DNA of 64,000 bases from Parelaphostrongylus tenuis. Lineage: Eukaryota; Nematoda; Chromadorea; Rhabditida; Metastrongylidae. Shown in pieces: positions 1-10,431 of the stretch. The DNA is taken from positions 1 to 64,000 of the forward strand of contig JAHQIW010002314.1 of the NCBI GenBank assembly GCA_019055375.1. The letters are read 5' to 3'. A model generated the notes under the pieces. The model saw only the letters and a program-made list of their open reading frames with translations, was not told the DNA's origin and did not search any database. The position numbers and the translations under genes were made by a program. Each line of letters begins with the position of its first letter. Positions within the stretch are counted from its first letter, which is position 1.

Positions 1-512
1 TGTGCCGTTATACACTGCTACTTCTGCCTGTGAAATCTTTTAGCACAGATTCCAATGTTTCAGATGATCACTAACATCTCTATCTAGAATTCTCATGGGT
101 CTTTATAGCTTTGAAGTCGTTTGTCGCAATGGTTCAATAAATTTTCATTGTACCATGCGCTTTTGTGTGCTATGAATAGAAGCATTTTGCTTTTATCCTT
201 CAACCGCAAAGAAATTTTTGAGCTCCCCATCCGTAGCGGGATTTTGGATTGGTATGCTCTAAGAAAAGACCGATTGCTTCATCGCGTTTATAAATCTTGA
301 AATTTTCTAATCTGCAAGACAGACGCGACCAGTGAACAATAAATCCCCGACTGAATTTGCAGTCGAACACCAATACTGCTTTTCGAATTCTTTTCATTCG
401 AATTTTGCTTCACATCAGACAAGTCACGCTGTTCCTTTTTTGAGACAGAAATCTCGGGTGCTCATTTTATCTGCTGTATCATCTGCTCGTAGCCGTTCAT
501 TGGATTTTTTAG
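1..512. other. Sequence upstream of the first recognised phosphatase exon
   Basis: No exon could be assigned here. The N-terminal part of the PP1-like gene (about 35-40 residues before the first recognised exon) should lie here or left of the window, but I could not match any frame to it. The stretch ends in a T-rich tract and AG at 511-512, which serves as the acceptor for the first recognised exon. Confidence 0.4.
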
Positions 513-635
513 ATTAAATATTCGTCAGAAGAACTGAAAGATGTTCAGCGCTGTAGCATAGAATTATTCAAAATGGAAAGCGCACTTGCAAAAATCAGTC
601 AACCCATTGTCATCGTTGGTGACATTCATGGTCAG
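513..635 (+). pseudogene. PP1-like exon with the GDIHGQ metal-binding motif
   Basis: Acceptor AG at 511-512 follows a T-rich tract. The exon reads from the EEL helix (SSEELKDV) to GDIHGQ at its end, then donor GTGAGT at 636. The Asp and His of GDIHG are metal ligands in this family. The ATG at 573-575 is internal to the alignment and is not taken as the start. Confidence 0.75.
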
Positions 636-1269
636 GTGAGTAGTGTAGAAGTGACATTCTCCTCAACAAAGTTGCACCGTATTCTCTGATGTTTAGTATT
701 TCGATTTGTTGCGGATGTTCAGCAAATTTTCGGATGGTAACCAGCATGGAAGCATGAGAGTGAAAGTCAGTTTTATTTTTCACCTTGTAGCACTTTACAT
801 ATAAGTTTATCTATCTCTGAATACACTGTAACAGCAATTTTTTTGATCATCAAATAACGTCTAAATTAATCGCAGCATCAAATTCAAACCAAAGCTGGTT
901 TATTATTCATTAATCAGCTTTAACGCGGCGAACCGGTCACTTGAGCATCGTTTTACTCTTCGACCAATAAGTGGAAGACGGCAAGGCTTACTGGGATGGA
1001 AAAAAAATGGTTCTAGAGGGCGACTGATACTGTACGTCATATGTCATCGGTCAAAGTCGGCAATTTCAACAGCTGAGGTGGCTGGATTTTCTGATCCGAT
1101 AGCACGAATTCATCGTCATATCAATATGCTAGACATTGTCGCATCTACTAATGCGCAATGAACATCACTAAAGCAAAAGGATCCTGGGAAGACAACAAAT
1201 GGCCTCCTGTCGTTGCGCTTTTTTTCTGGATTATATCTCTAGAAGACGCAAGTTTATTTTGGAAAAACA

Positions 1270-1435
1270 GTTGCGAGGGAGGTTAAAGAGCACTAACCCG
1301 GTACAGCAGGAGGCCACCACGAGCCATTATAAAGGCCAAAAATTCATTCATTCACCTCAAATGAACTTAAGAAATGAAGACGAATGCATGACGCATCCCT
1401 CGGGGATTGATCAGCGCCGAGAGCTTTTTTTTATT
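1270..1435 (+). repeat. tRNA-derived SINE, 3' part only
   Basis: Matches the 3' two thirds of the SINE seen more fully at 58425-58715: the GGCCACCACGAGCCAT block, the GAAGACGAATGCATG block and the terminal CGCATCCCTC...GATCAGCGCCGAGAGC, followed by a T run. It lies in the 3.9-kb intron of the phosphatase gene and lacks the tRNA-like head, so it is 5'-truncated. Confidence 0.7.
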
Positions 1436-4400
1436 AACCACAGGCTAACGCAGAATCAATTTCTGCGAGGAATATCACGAATTCAATATCTCAAGTATCT
1501 AGAGGTAGCAAGATGCATCTCTAATTTACAATAACTTGCTGTGCGGTGTACTACTGATAGATCAGAACGGTGTTGATACCCTCCCACAATGATCTGGTAC
1601 TGATTTTCCACTGCGCAGTGCTATAAGCCTAAATGAATTCACTGCGCTTGACTGAACGAGAAAGCGTGCGCGTATTGCTAGGCATTGTTAACTAATGCAT
1701 TGCACGCTTGTATTAGGTGTGTCGTGATTGGGTCTAGTTTCTCTCCTTTCCTTGCATACTCTCCGTGATTAGCGAGGTACAATGGTAATTCAGAATTGGA
1801 TAAATAGAGCGTGTTCGGTATATCATTTGGGTTCCTCTATAACTAACTCCTAGTCCTTTTTATGTCACATGCCTTTCATAGAAAACGATTAATTAGAATT
1901 ATTTTCGCTCACACGCGGCCTCTTTTACTTGTAGGCGAGCACGCCTCCTTTTTCCATTTTTCATCATCACCGATACTGATGTCTTAAGCAGATCGTTTGA
2001 TAAAATGGGTATAAAACAAGATAATTTTTACACTAGGATATTCACCCACTTTGATTCGGTTCCAGTAACATCATACCTGTTGTGTATGTGAAAGGCGGCA
2101 AATAAGATACTGTCATCGTTGCAGTGCTTACGAGAAAGTTTGTTAGAGTGCTCTTTCAGGGTGTTTCATGAGGGCTACCATTCGCTCTCTCCTGTGGAAC
2201 ACCTGAAAAAACTTGTCGATCTGCTGATCGTAGAGTGATTCGAACGAACGCGCGCACACTTGCGCTTTCTCTTGCCGCGTGCATAACTATCTTAGTAAGC
2301 TTTCCTCTCCTGAGGAATCGTTCTAGTGTCAAATCTTTGTTTCACGGAATTCATAAGTAATTTTTTTTTGACAAGTAGGCAGCTAATTTTTCTACTGTGT
2401 TTGTAATGTCCCAGTGAAATCAGCTGGTAACGGCTCTTGTTCGCCGGTTATCATCAAAATACGTTGCGTTCCACTCCAAAAGTTTTCCGACAGATAGGTG
2501 TGTAAAACGACGCCTCTAATTTTCGCTTTTCAACGTACGTTAGAGCTTTGAAACCCTTCTCTGACTTTCAGGATATAAGATATTCCTAGCATCAACTTTA
2601 TAATTACGCGTTCATAACATAAATTATTCTCCCATCCTGTCTACACAGCTGTCACGCTCCTGACGCATATGCTCGGAGCATTATGAACACCCATTTCCGT
2701 ACCCATCAATTCGACTCACAAGTCGTTCCTGTCTTGACAGATGCATTGAAAACCGTTATGTCAGCAAGACAAAAGACCACTCGGTTTCATTGAACTCGCA
2801 GTTGAAGGTCGATACCAGATGCATCCGTTATCTCGCAAATAAGCAAAAAGATTCGATCTTTTTTCCACATTACTGATCGGAAATGAAAAGCGCTGATCTA
2901 CACGTCAGGCTATCTTAAATATAGTGGTCCAGCATGTAAAGCTCTTGTACGATAACCAATGGGCAAGAGTCGTTTACGACTGGCTACTTCAAGATGTCAA
3001 ACGCAACACAACACAAGAAAACCATCGACCCGGTGGTGCAAGGTCTAGAAGAAAGATGTGGTATTCAGTAAAATCTCGCACCAACGCAATTCATTCTCTA
3101 ATGAACTACTCTTGTACGAGGTAGAAAAAAATGATGAAAAGTTTCACTGGCGCCCTAACGAGTCACTCGACGATCATTGAGGTGAACAGGTGATACAGGT
3201 GATGGTAAAACGAGCCGTTGAATCCAGAGGATAAGTACCACATCGGATGTTCTTTGCTCCGTTCGCTACACCCGCGAATCTTTCAAACGATCCTTGAGTC
3301 ACTCACCTCTTTCTGCTCAGTTTCGAAGGTAAATCAATAATCGTATTGACTGCGCAGCCTATATAAAACGCCGCTGGGACAGTTGAATATATTATCTCAG
3401 AACCACTAAACTACTCATCAGCACCCTTTTTGCGAGATTCAGAAGGAGACCAGTATATTCACAAGCGTTAGCGAAGTCGGTTAACTCTCGTTTGATAAAG
3501 GAATATAGGCAATAAAGATTGATCAAGTCGAATTGATCCATTTCGCTTCTACCGTAAGCGTCCAATTCGGATTGTTATTTGTATAGGTGCATCGATGTAG
3601 AAGTGAAACTAGCGTTGACGAGAACGCCAACGCGACCGAATACTTCACTATGAATGTATAGAAAACTTCTTCTCCGGTGTCACAGACAACGTAAGCAATG
3701 TCACCTTGTCTCAGCCTGTCCGATGACGTCATACGTTATCATTCTTGTCTGCATAACCAGGTCCTCTATAGAGGACTCCGACGCGAATGAACGTGCGTTA
3801 TAGGTCTAGATCGTCATTTAAGTTCGTTTAAATTTATGCAGTCTAGATAATGGCTCCTAAGTTTTTGGTAGCCCCTCCAAAGTCGCCTTTTCCAGTGCTG
3901 CTCTATCTGCAGTCTACTAACTGTCAAAAAGCGAAACTCATGTCTTTAGTGTGTGTAGCTTTTAAAAACCCAATGTATAGATTGTTGAGCTGTGAATATG
4001 GAGGACGAGTATTCATTGGTAGTTTGTCATCTCTCCCAGAATGAAATGAGGGAGATTACTACTTGTAGGAGACTCCTAGCCATTTTTCAAGTACATGTGA
4101 ATATCAAAATTGAATAGCATGAAATTTTTCAAATATTACGTCAGATATTTTAGAAAAACAAGATCGGCAAACTTGTGATTTTTTGTCCAGACTTTGGTGA
4201 CAACTTGAAATAATTGTCAAATACCCAACGCTACGCGTTCCATCCGACGCTGATGCTTTTTTGGGAGCTCATCGATGAGATAATGGAGTTTACGTATTTT
4301 ACTGTGTTTAGCTTTTTGATAACCACGCATAGCTCGCTGTACTTTGCACGTAGGATAAGTCAAAGTTTCCAGATTTGAGTTACTTCAAGGACGGAAAAGA

Positions 4401-4647
4401 TTAAAAGCATTGCCTTTGTCTTCCTCATCATGATGACGAATCTTGGAGTAAGGGGAAAAGCGCTTCAAAAAAAGAAAGTTCCCATGCACAGGAGTTAAGC
4501 ACCTGTAAAATTCTCAGTCACGAATAACCAGTAAGTGATTGGGAGTGACATTTTGAAAATAATTGTTGCAATAGCATACAGTTTCTAAACAAGAAACTCT
4601 GGTGGCCTTTAAACAATTTGAGTTCAGACAAACGCTGTTTGTTTCAG

Positions 4648-4740
4648 TACATATTTCTTGGGGACTATGTGGATCGTGGACGTCGATCGCTGGAATGTGT
4701 ATGCCTAATACCAACCCTGAAGATTTTATTTCCTCGCAAG
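4648..4740 (+). pseudogene. PP1-like exon with the GDYVDRG motif
   Basis: Preceded by GTTTCAG and followed by GTAAAA; exactly 31 codons in phase 0. It reads [16 protein letters not shown] and on to the LKILFP segment of PP1, directly continuing the exon that ends at 765. The intervening 3.9-kb intron (766-4647) contains a SINE 3' end and no exon I could recognise. Confidence 0.75.
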
Positions 4741-5631
4741 GTAAAATTTTTGCTTGTCTCTCCAACAGGCACATCATAATCGAGTATCTGTGCTTATCAC
4801 AGCTCTCAGTAAGGTTCTGCATTAATCGGAATGAATGGCCCGGTTTGAGCGCAACTATACGGCTACTCAAAAGTACATAAACAGAAATGTGCAGTTGTGT
4901 GCAGATGTGCAGAAATGTGCAATGTGCATGAATACATATGTAAAAATACAACTCGTAATCACCTCAACTTCTAAGATTGAAATCAAATTTATTGGATTTT
5001 ACTAGTTATTGTCAATAAGCTAGTAACCGTTTCCCTTACTACCACTATCTAATTCTCACGGATCAATGTCTTTCATACAGCTGTTTGTCGTCAAGACTAC
5101 TTCTGTAGCAGGTTATGTCGAGCCGAATTTCGTTGGGAAGAGCAAATGTTCATTTAAGCGAATAAGCGAATAAATCCCAAATGTGTTCCATTGCAACAGT
5201 TGAGGAAAATGTTCACTGTTAATTTATTAGAATAATATTTTTTCAAACTTATATCGTAGAGAACATAAGATTTAATTCTGAATTTAGAAAAATTGTAACT
5301 TAAACGATATTGGCAGCTGCCGAAAAATCGGTATAGCTTAAAATGTGTAAAGAAGAACTAAGATAGTTAATTGATGATGAGACAAGATTCAACACTTCTG
5401 TCATCTACGTCATTGGCCGAGAACAATGTAACTTCACGAGGGAACTAACCTCGTCGTTTCGCTGTGAGTTCAAGGGGTCATCGTGATTTGGTGGAGCTCG
5501 ATCTCTTCACCGTTTCAATAGTTGGCTTTAAGTTTCCGAAAATTTTTTGGATGATTCATGATTTGGCAATGTTTCTGAGAGAGCGTGATTCTATGCTACA
5601 TAGTGATTACATATTTCGTTTTCATTTTTAG

Positions 5632-5718
5632 TATCAGATCTTGCGTGGAAATCACGAGTGCAAAGGTATCAATCGGGTCTACGGATTTTATGATGAACTT
5701 CTTGACCGTTTTGAGAAA
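5632..5718 (+). pseudogene. PP1-like exon with the RGNHE motif
   Basis: Acceptor TTTTTAG, donor GTTAGT, 29 codons in phase 0. It contains [20 protein letters not shown]; the Asn of RGNHE is a metal ligand and the His is the catalytic acid of the family. Confidence 0.75.
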
Positions 5719-6312
5719 GTTAGTTTCCAATTTGCGTATTCGGAACAAGTAACTATTAAAATCTTTTCACAATTTGGATTCATTTCAGGAGGAGGCTAAA
5801 AGGTTATGGCTAGGATTCAATGAAGTTTTCGCGTGGATGCCCTTAGCTGGACTTGTTGGGAAAAAAATTTTGTGCATGCATGGTGGAATTTCGGCTTATC
5901 TCAACTCCCTCGATGATATCCGCAGGCTGCTCATCGTTTTCTTCTACCGATCTTGATTAATAAGCGATAAAATTCTTCATTGACCTCACACATTTAAGCA
6001 CAGCCTAATTGTGGAGCCAGCTATAGTCATGGTCTTCAAAATGGTTTTACTTCCATTACATAAAACTAAATTGCTTCCGCAGCGCCTTACTCTCATACAT
6101 GAGTAGCTTCCCAAAGGGTCGTATAGAAGAAGCGCCCATTTTTTGCCCCAACATCCTAAATTCAAATTCCTCGCTGATACTGTTCTAGAGCCTTTTTTGG
6201 GTTCCGGCAATGATGAGTGTCCGAAGAAATCGTTATTCACTTTACAAAGTGGTGATGCTTATTGGCATCAGCTGCTCATTTGAAAGGAAAAATGATCGGA
6301 TGCCACTTCTAG

Positions 6313-6395
6313 ATTGCACGACCATTGGAGGAACCGAAGGTAAATCCTCTTGCGATGGATCTTCTGTGAGCCGATCCGATGCTAAACATTCAAGG
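6313..6395 (+). pseudogene. PP1-like exon with a nonsense codon in DLLWADP
   Basis: Reads IARPLEEPKVNPLAMDLL, then TGA at 6367-6369, then ADPMLNIQG. PP1 has Trp (TGG) at the stop position, so a one-base change explains it. The exon has an acceptor CTTCTAG and a donor GTCCGT, and its phase-2 end joins the exon at 6458 in frame to give APNTVRGVATFFGEDAV. The reading frame is intact on both sides of the stop, which suggests recent loss, a sequencing error or readthrough rather than old decay. Confidence 0.7.
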
Positions 6396-6457
6396 GTCCG
6401 TTCTAGTATTTAGCGAATAATTCTCATTAACGCCTTTGTTAGCATAACTTACTGCAG

Positions 6458-6694
6458 GCACGCCCCGAACACAGTACGAGGAGTGGCGACGTTCTTTGGC
6501 GAAGACGCTGTTATTCAGTGTTGTCAGAAATTGAGAGTCGACTTGATAGTACGGGCGCATCAAGTCCGTCAATTCGTAGTGGAGTTTTCTGAATCAATCT
6601 GGAGTGGTTTCAGATGATGATATGTGGTTATGGCTTCTTTTGCAACAGAAAGCTTATCACTATTTTTACAGCACCTAGATATCAACTAGAAGCG
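6458..6694 (+). pseudogene. PP1-like exons with RAHQ and TIFTAPRY
   Basis: Two exons, 6458-6563 and 6614-6694, separated by a 50-base intron (GTCCGT to TTTCAG). The first reads RGVATFFGEDAV and ends at RAHQ; the second reads MMICGYGFFCNRKL and TIFTAPRY. The His of RAHQ is a metal ligand. The next exon, 6968-7052, reads NNKGAVVYVDKQGKISLKVL, the conserved closing strand of the phosphatase fold. Confidence 0.75.
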
Positions 6695-7734
6695 GTAGGT
6701 TGCGTTATTACAATCATACGGCTGTTCATTTAACTTTTCACCAAAGTACTAATTTTAGACTAATGCAATGAGCCGTGATATTGGGTTAGGTGGTTAAGCA
6801 AATTACAATTCAAAAATGAATTCTTTTGCTAGCAAATCTCTAACCAAAGCTGATCATTGTTGGTTATTATTAAAACAGGCTTTAATAGTCATAATGAACT
6901 TTAGTAAGTGTAAGAAATAATTGAAAGGGCATTGTTGAAATGATCAACTCTTTTATCTCGTCTTCAGAATAACAAAGGTGCTGTTGTATATGTTGACAAA
7001 CAAGGCAAAATCAGCCTTAAAGTGCTGTCACCACTTGATCAACCATCTGACGGTAAGCGGATAGTTGTTTCCTTGACTGGTGTAATCGTGTCATTAATCT
7101 TCGAACGTTGTTAACAGTATGCTTAGAACCCATGATCTCCCAAAGGTTACTCATAATCAATGTAGCGTTCTATCAAGGACCCCGATAAGACATGTCTTAT
7201 TTATCCTTGCTTATGATAAACACTCAAAAAGCGTGATGTGCATTCAAGGAGTGCGCAAAGAGAGCTCGAAAAAACTCCGTGTTACCAAACCATATCATAT
7301 CCCCTGTTTGGAGCTCGTTGAGGATGTTTATCATAGAGTGCGACACTGCAGTTGAGCAATTAGACGTAGCTTTTCACACATCCCACTATCACCAATTACT
7401 GTGTGGATCTCAGCACATCATGCATTCGGTTTGTTTCCTCACATTCATAATCCAACATGATCTCAAACATTTCATATGCTGCTTCGCCTCCTGTTTACGA
7501 TTTTGCCTTCCTTGTGAAGGTCGTAGAACGCCGAGCGAGACTATTCTCCTTACAGTTTTCAAATTAGCGCAGTTAGGACGCTGCTATGCGTTCAGTTAAT
7601 GATTACAAGAAAGTGGTGGAGGAACTGGAGGATCGCAGCCGCGCTTTTCTTACCCTGCCGCCTAATACACTAGGTCACTAACTATTGTGCTACTCCGCCC
7701 TTCTTTTGCATTCGTTACCGTAGTAACGGTAGCG

Positions 7735-7815
7735 GATCGGTGGCCTCTGCGCGGTAGCGGTAACGCGCATTCACGGCATGAGTGAAACACGGGTTAGACT
7801 CCCGCTTGGGACTAC
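7735..7815 (+). repeat. tRNA-like sequence, probably a SINE head or tRNA pseudogene
   Basis: GCGCGGTAGCGGTAACGCGC looks like a D-arm/box A. TTCAC and GTGAA can form a 5-bp stem around a 7-base loop, and CGGGTTAGACTCCCG looks like a T-arm/box B with one changed base. U33 is missing, so it is not a functional tRNA. Confidence 0.35.
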
Positions 7816-8114
7816 GACTTTGCATAACACTCGGCATTGTCGAATATGTATTTATAATATCATAGTAGTCTATGCTACTCCTACATTTTTGATGAACAAA
7901 GTAAATTTCTCAACAAAGTGTTCATATAACAAAAATAAAATCTAACAGTCTGCCAAAATTATATTTTCTGACTTGCTGTATTAGACTTCATATCGAAAAG
8001 TCAAAGAACTTCCGACACGTGTCGATACTATGGAGCTACTTCTATCGTCAGATTTCGTGTTGGTTTTTGCAGATATTAAAAATTCGGTTCCTTTCCGTTA
8101 GACGGTTAAGAAAG

Positions 8115-8215
8115 GACCCATTTCGCTGTACAGGGACTTTTCGTAAGAGTTGCCGTAATCCTTAAGAAACCTAAATCTCTGGCTACTGCGCTACTTGCTC
8201 GTCTTCCAAGAACAA
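8115..8215 (+). repeat. Half-copy of the foldback repeat arm
   Basis: Reads TTTCGCTGTACAGGGACTTT and continues through GTTGCCGTAATCCTTAAGAA to CTCTGGCTACTGCG, a diverged forward copy of the arm seen at 14310, 16340, 55850 and 56450. No reverse partner was found nearby. Confidence 0.5.
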
Positions 8216-8359
8216 CCTTTTCAAAGGTAAAGAATCCAAAGTAGCATTATAATTTACATGGGCTGCACAATTTCACTGCTACTTCGCTGGAAGCACGAAA
8301 GGCATGTAAACGTGTGAAGGACATCTTGTGGTATCAGAGCCATGCGTTTTATTTAGAGT

Positions 8360-8392
8360 TTTAGTATTTAGTATTTAGTATTTAGTATTTAG
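8360..8392. repeat. (TATTTAG)n short tandem repeat
   Basis: Between four and five copies of a 7-base unit TATTTAG. Confidence 0.8.
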
Positions 8393-9931
8393 CCTTTTCA
8401 ATAATTACTAACACTGCTGTGAAAAATTTTTGCCCAGCGAAAGGAATCGTTTCGTCTTCCAGTGCCGTTTAACAGAAAATTACCGGAGATTCTAATTACA
8501 CAACGCTATGGCAATATTTATGTCAGGAAGATCTATCTGGCAAACGGCTAATTTACTGCAGGTCAATGTTCCTTGATGAGCATGAAGTTTTCATAACTTC
8601 ATGATTGCAACATGATATCTTATCTCTTCCTTCATTTTCTCATGGTACATCTCTTAGACAGCTTTCAAGCTACATAGAGTTATGTATCCAAAGTCCTTCA
8701 CACGTACCTAGAGTCATAGCAGTGATTTTCAATTATAGCAGAGAGATCGTGGCGTGATACTTCGCATCCACATCTACGTTTTGAACACTGCAGTTGTTTG
8801 CATTTGTTCAATGATCATGTTTCATTCTTTCGTTCATCTTAATAGTCCTCTTATCAGTTCACCTATTCTAACGATGCCTGTTGTAGCTTAGCCACTTAAA
8901 ATGTACCTGTTCAATATTGGCAAAAAAGTGTGTGACAGTTGGATTCTCATTGAACGGATCTTACTCTCAGCAATACCGCAAGGAGAAATTCAACCAGTCG
9001 ACGACATATACCCCTTAGCAGTATCCAAATATACATCATACATTACATTCTCTTAGCACTTCATTGAAAGTGCCTGTAATATTTGATCATAATTATGGGG
9101 AGTTTTTCATCTTCCCTAGTATGTCATGGTCTTCTCGCATTAGATTTCATCGGTTGCAGCTATTTTACTAAGCGTAAGTCTTTTTAACGGTAGAATCTTT
9201 AACTCTTATTCCTCAAGATTATTGAAAGCACCTGTTATGTTAACACTGTGACGATCTTGATTTATTTCAAGTGATCAAACGTGACAGCCCACACAAATAT
9301 ATGACTTCAAACACCAGAACCTTATATGCATAAGTGGGATGGCTTGCCATCATTGAAATGATAGCAAATTCGCCCTTCTCATTCCTTTTTCACCAGCATT
9401 CAAGCTGTGCTTTTTGACTTTCTAGTCTCCTAGCTTCTATCAACTCACTGACCTAAATAACAGCACACTTTAAAAGAAAAGTGATTTTTTATCACAAGCG
9501 TTGCCTAGTGACTGGATCCATGCCTTTAAAAAAATGACAAGCAAAGGCCTTATGCGGAATGCTACAGCTTCACTTTTAACATTCTACCGATCTCCTTGAT
9601 ACCTTTGAAATATGTCGGGATGTCCGCTGGACAGTCTATGAGCTCGACCTACATTCTATAATGTTAAAGGGAAACTTTTGGCCTATACATGTATCATCAT
9701 ATCCACTATTTGAAAACCTACTTGTTAGTCTTTCACCGAGAGTGTGACCCAGGAGCACTCTTAGTGTTTCAAACCTGTTAAACTATGAGGAATATAAAGA
9801 GCCTCACTACACTGCCCCACTCACTCTTCGTACGACTGTTTTGGTGTGATGAGAATTGAGTTTGATGATAATGTAGTTGTGCGAAGAACTTATAGTTTAT
9901 GATATCAACGCTACGACATTCCGCTTTTCAG

Positions 9932-10104
9932 ATGATGGTCCCTACGAAAACTGCAGGCCCAGATGACAAATCTTTTAGGCTGTAAGTGAAACCGCATGAT
10001 AAGCATGCTTACCTTTTCGCATAAATGAGATATTGGCGCTTTTCAGCAGCAGGAAAACACAGCAAACATCCACAAAAATGTCCCTAAATTTAAAACCAAT
10101 CTAA
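9932..10104 (+). pseudogene. Probable C-terminal tail exons of the PP1-like gene
   Basis: Two short exons with good nematode splice signals: 9932-9981 (CTTTTCAG acceptor, GTAAGT donor) and 10047-10104 (CTTTTCAG acceptor). Joined, they give an open basic tail (MMVPTKTAGPDDKSFRLSRK then QQTSTKMSLNLKPI) ending in TAA at 10102-10104. They need a phase-0 entry, whereas the exon ending at 7052 leaves phase 1, so at least one exon between is missing or the assignment is wrong. Variable basic tails are normal in this family. Confidence 0.4.
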
Positions 10105-10425
10105 ACAGGTGAGTTGTTTAGATGGTTTGTTTTCTCTAAAGAAGTACATTTGACTCAGTAGAGCTAACCTGTAGTACGACCATTTGTTGTTTTTTTTCAA
10201 CACTGATTTTTTCAAACTAGAACGACTGCAATTTTGTGAGATTACAGCCCACAACAATAGTCTCTGTAAAAGAGCTTTATTATTGCCTATTAATGGAAAC
10301 TATTCATTTGTGCTCAATGAAGTTATCGCTTATCTTATTTTAATACTGTCAATCACTCAGTACAACAGAGCCTAGAATCTTGATGTAATCGTTACTTGCT
10401 GTAGAGATTTTATGTAAAAAGTCAG

Positions 10426-10431
10426 AATAAA
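10426..10431 (+). promoter_or_regulatory. AATAAA polyadenylation signal candidate
   Basis: First canonical AATAAA in a suitable place downstream of the stop at 10104, about 320 bases away. It fits the 3' end of the phosphatase gene but is unproven. Confidence 0.35.

Larger units (their letters stand above)
513..10104 (+). pseudogene. PP1-family serine/threonine protein phosphatase, multi-exon, with an in-frame stop
   Basis: The family removes phosphate from Ser/Thr using a two-metal centre. Exons read: 513-635, 697-765, 4648-4740, 5632-5718, 5789 to about 5930, 6313-6395, 6458-6563, 6614-6694, 6968-7052, and probably 9932-9981 plus 10047-10104. Conserved motifs appear in order: [41 protein letters not shown] and TIFTAPRY, so all metal ligands are present. 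Exon phases agree wherever both ends are clear: 6395 ends in phase 2 and 6458 supplies the third base; the introns at 6396-6457 and 6564-6613 are 62 and 50 bases. Two defects are visible. TGA at 6367-6369 replaces the Trp of DLLWADP, and the exon starting at 5789 has no GT donor where the alignment needs it. The N-terminal exon is missing. Nematodes have expanded germline PP1 paralogues, which may be what this is. A sequencing error could also explain a single stop. Confidence 0.8.

Noticed and set aside
4514..4951. 145-codon open frame on the minus strand
   Set aside because: Antisense to the PP1-like exon at 4648-4740, so it is a shadow of that coding sequence.
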